DNA of 64,000 nucleotides. Source: Montifringilla adamsi. Taxonomy: Eukaryota; Chordata; Aves; Passeriformes; Passeridae. The notes under the pieces are model-generated. The model was not told where the DNA came from, did not search any database, and saw only the letters and a program-made list of their open reading frames with translations. Both the position numbers and the translations under genes were made by a program. The DNA lies in contig JAGGNK010012114.1 in the NCBI GenBank assembly GCA_017590115.1, positions 3,806,389 through 3,870,388 of the forward strand, given 5' to 3'. This document shows positions 62,439 to 64,000 of this stretch, in pieces (positions within the stretch are counted from its first letter, which is position 1; every line of letters begins with the position of its first letter).

Positions 62439-64000
62439 CTGCAAAAACAAAGGGTAGGCTAATTGCTGCAGCTCAAAGAGGAGTTTGATTCTCAGCCACT
62501 CATTTCCTGCCTTGATCAATTTCATACATTTCATGTCACTCTTAATCCTTTAACCAAAGTATTTTGGCTTCATTTTATCTTATCTATTACTAATTTGCCC
62601 AATATTTACTTTAAATGTGGTCCACATTAAATTTCCTTAAATCCTATTCTTCTTCCTCTCCTGCTTTCTCTTTCATAATGCATGCTGTTTACAGCCACAT
62701 AAGCTTTTCTTTCTTACCATTGCTATTTCATACCTGTACCTTTTAGTTCTATGTACCAATATCAAATTCTTCTTATTGTATTCTTTGGCTTATGTTTGGA
62801 CACAATGGAAAATTATTTTAAAACAGCTATTATTTTAAAGCAGCACAAAATATGTTCATCTCTAAAAGTTTATATACACAGATCTTTTAAAGTGAATTGT
62901 TTGGAGTAAAAATTAAAGGCTGAGTCATTTTAAGTCATTTTAAGGCTGAATGTATGAACAACACTACTAACAGCAGAAAAACAATCTAATCAAATAGCAC
63001 TTCAGATAAACAAGGACAAACATGATTAAAAAAAAAAAAGAGGTGCCAAGCAATTTCCTGCTTTTTCAATTTGTGGGAATTTTAAAAATGCTTCGTTTTC
63101 TCTCCTTCTAACTGATTTCATCAAAAAGAAATGCCAATGCCTCAACTTCAACATATTCCATCCAAGTAATTTATCTTTCCTGCCTCCGAAAAGAGTAGGT
63201 TTGAATCATCCTAATCTTTGCATTAGTAGCAATCCTAAAGGGACAAACATACATATTTAAGAGCCTCACTTTTATCTACATCTATAAAGCAGAATGATAA
63301 TGCCTTTTAAAATATGGGAGATGACTGCTATTTTGTGAAAAAGAAGTGTTAACAGCTAAAAACAGGGCACAGCTTAAAGCTGTATTTTCTTTGCTATGTC
63401 ACACCCAACTCCATGCTAACAACTCACAACCACCTGCAAATCAGTCTATTCCTTTCAGTACCAGTACAATTTTTCTGTAGATCCTACCAGAAACATAAGG
63501 TCTCATAATTTCTAAAAACCTTCAGGCCATCAGTTTTGTTTCATTTTCTAATTCATTTCAGGGCTCCATTTTGCAGCGCAGCTTTACAAACAAACAGGTG
63601 CAACTATGAGAATGTGAACTTCATTCACCCTCTACAGAAAAAAACCCACACACTTGGGGGTTGGATGTATTTAGAGGGAGAATCAACACAATTCTCAAGT
63701 GCCAGAAGGAAAAAGGGATTTAGCTTTGTTTTTATTTCCAAGGTTTCTATTTACAATCACAGTTTGTTCTACTGCTTTTGTGCTAGCCTTGAAGGATACT
63801 TGACAATTGCTGACAAAAGTATCTACTTTCACATGCAAAAAAATACCACTTAAGCATCATTAAGGATTAAAAACATCTCCAACATTCTAACAATAATAGT
63901 CCAGGAAACTGAACCCACCACAATAGGCTATTTTCCTTGATGCTTGTTCCAGAGGTAATCTCCTCCTTGGTCTAGAATTTCCTGCCCCATTTTGAAGTAG
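62439..64000. other. AT-rich non-coding stretch to window end
   Basis: No gene or repeat family is recognised. A 10-bp duplication (gtcattttaa) lies near 62926-62945. The plus frame at 63536-63853 (105 codons) has no motif. A CAG/GTATGA donor-like site on the minus strand near 62745 lacks a convincing upstream acceptor. Confidence 0.5.

Noticed and set aside
1..64000. CRISPR arrays, phage or defence islands, tRNA or rRNA genes
   Set aside because: None is seen. Composition, CR1 elements and the LTR indicate vertebrate nuclear DNA, and no regularly spaced repeats or structured RNA genes are apparent.

Overview
The window reads as vertebrate, almost certainly avian, and probably songbird, nuclear DNA. 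It is AT-rich (roughly 60-65% A+T by eye) and has no dense coding and no operon-like layout. The recognisable landmarks are fragments of CR1 non-LTR retrotransposons, the typical bird LINE, and one solo LTR of a type I associate with passerine endogenous retroviruses. The species call is an inference from these repeat families.

Layout. 1-5.7 kb is AT-rich sequence with one A/C-rich low-complexity block (2512-2655). A CR1 3' end lies at 5692-5988. A GC- and CpG-rich island at about 7.44-8.16 kb carries a 33-bp minisatellite and is probably a decayed LTR element. From 8 to 31 kb there are two short CR1 ends (12.3 and 21.9 kb), a GC-rich but CpG-poor segment at 20.1-20.6 kb with an unrecognised minus-strand reading frame, and long stretches with nothing I can name. 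The longest CR1 (31174-31882, minus) keeps the tail of the reverse transcriptase frame. A much older CR1-like LINE lies on the plus strand at about 45.9-46.4 kb. Two very long poly(A) tracts (55.1 and 56.8 kb) sit close to the solo LTR (56921-57343). A CpG-rich patch at 60.18-60.42 kb overlaps what may be the last exon of a minus-strand gene, with poly(A) signals downstream at 59824-59862.

Genes. No gene could be identified by name. Nearly all open frames are short, start at chance ATGs and look like noise or repeat-derived frames. A few minus-strand segments combine a pyrimidine-rich acceptor, an open frame and a donor: 62251-62438 with 60366-60458, 32648-32884, 27090-27211 with 26519-26673, and 8374-8448. 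Two of these pairs agree in reading phase. They are candidate exons at low confidence, because such pseudo-exons are common in intronic DNA. The most economical reading is intronic and/or intergenic DNA around one or two minus-strand genes.

I found no CRISPR, no prokaryotic system, no tRNA or rRNA gene, and nothing I would present as a new biological system. The points most worth checking are the phase-consistent candidate exons, the possible terminal exon at 60 kb, the GC island with its minisatellite, and the palindrome-framed poly(A) tract at 55.1 kb.
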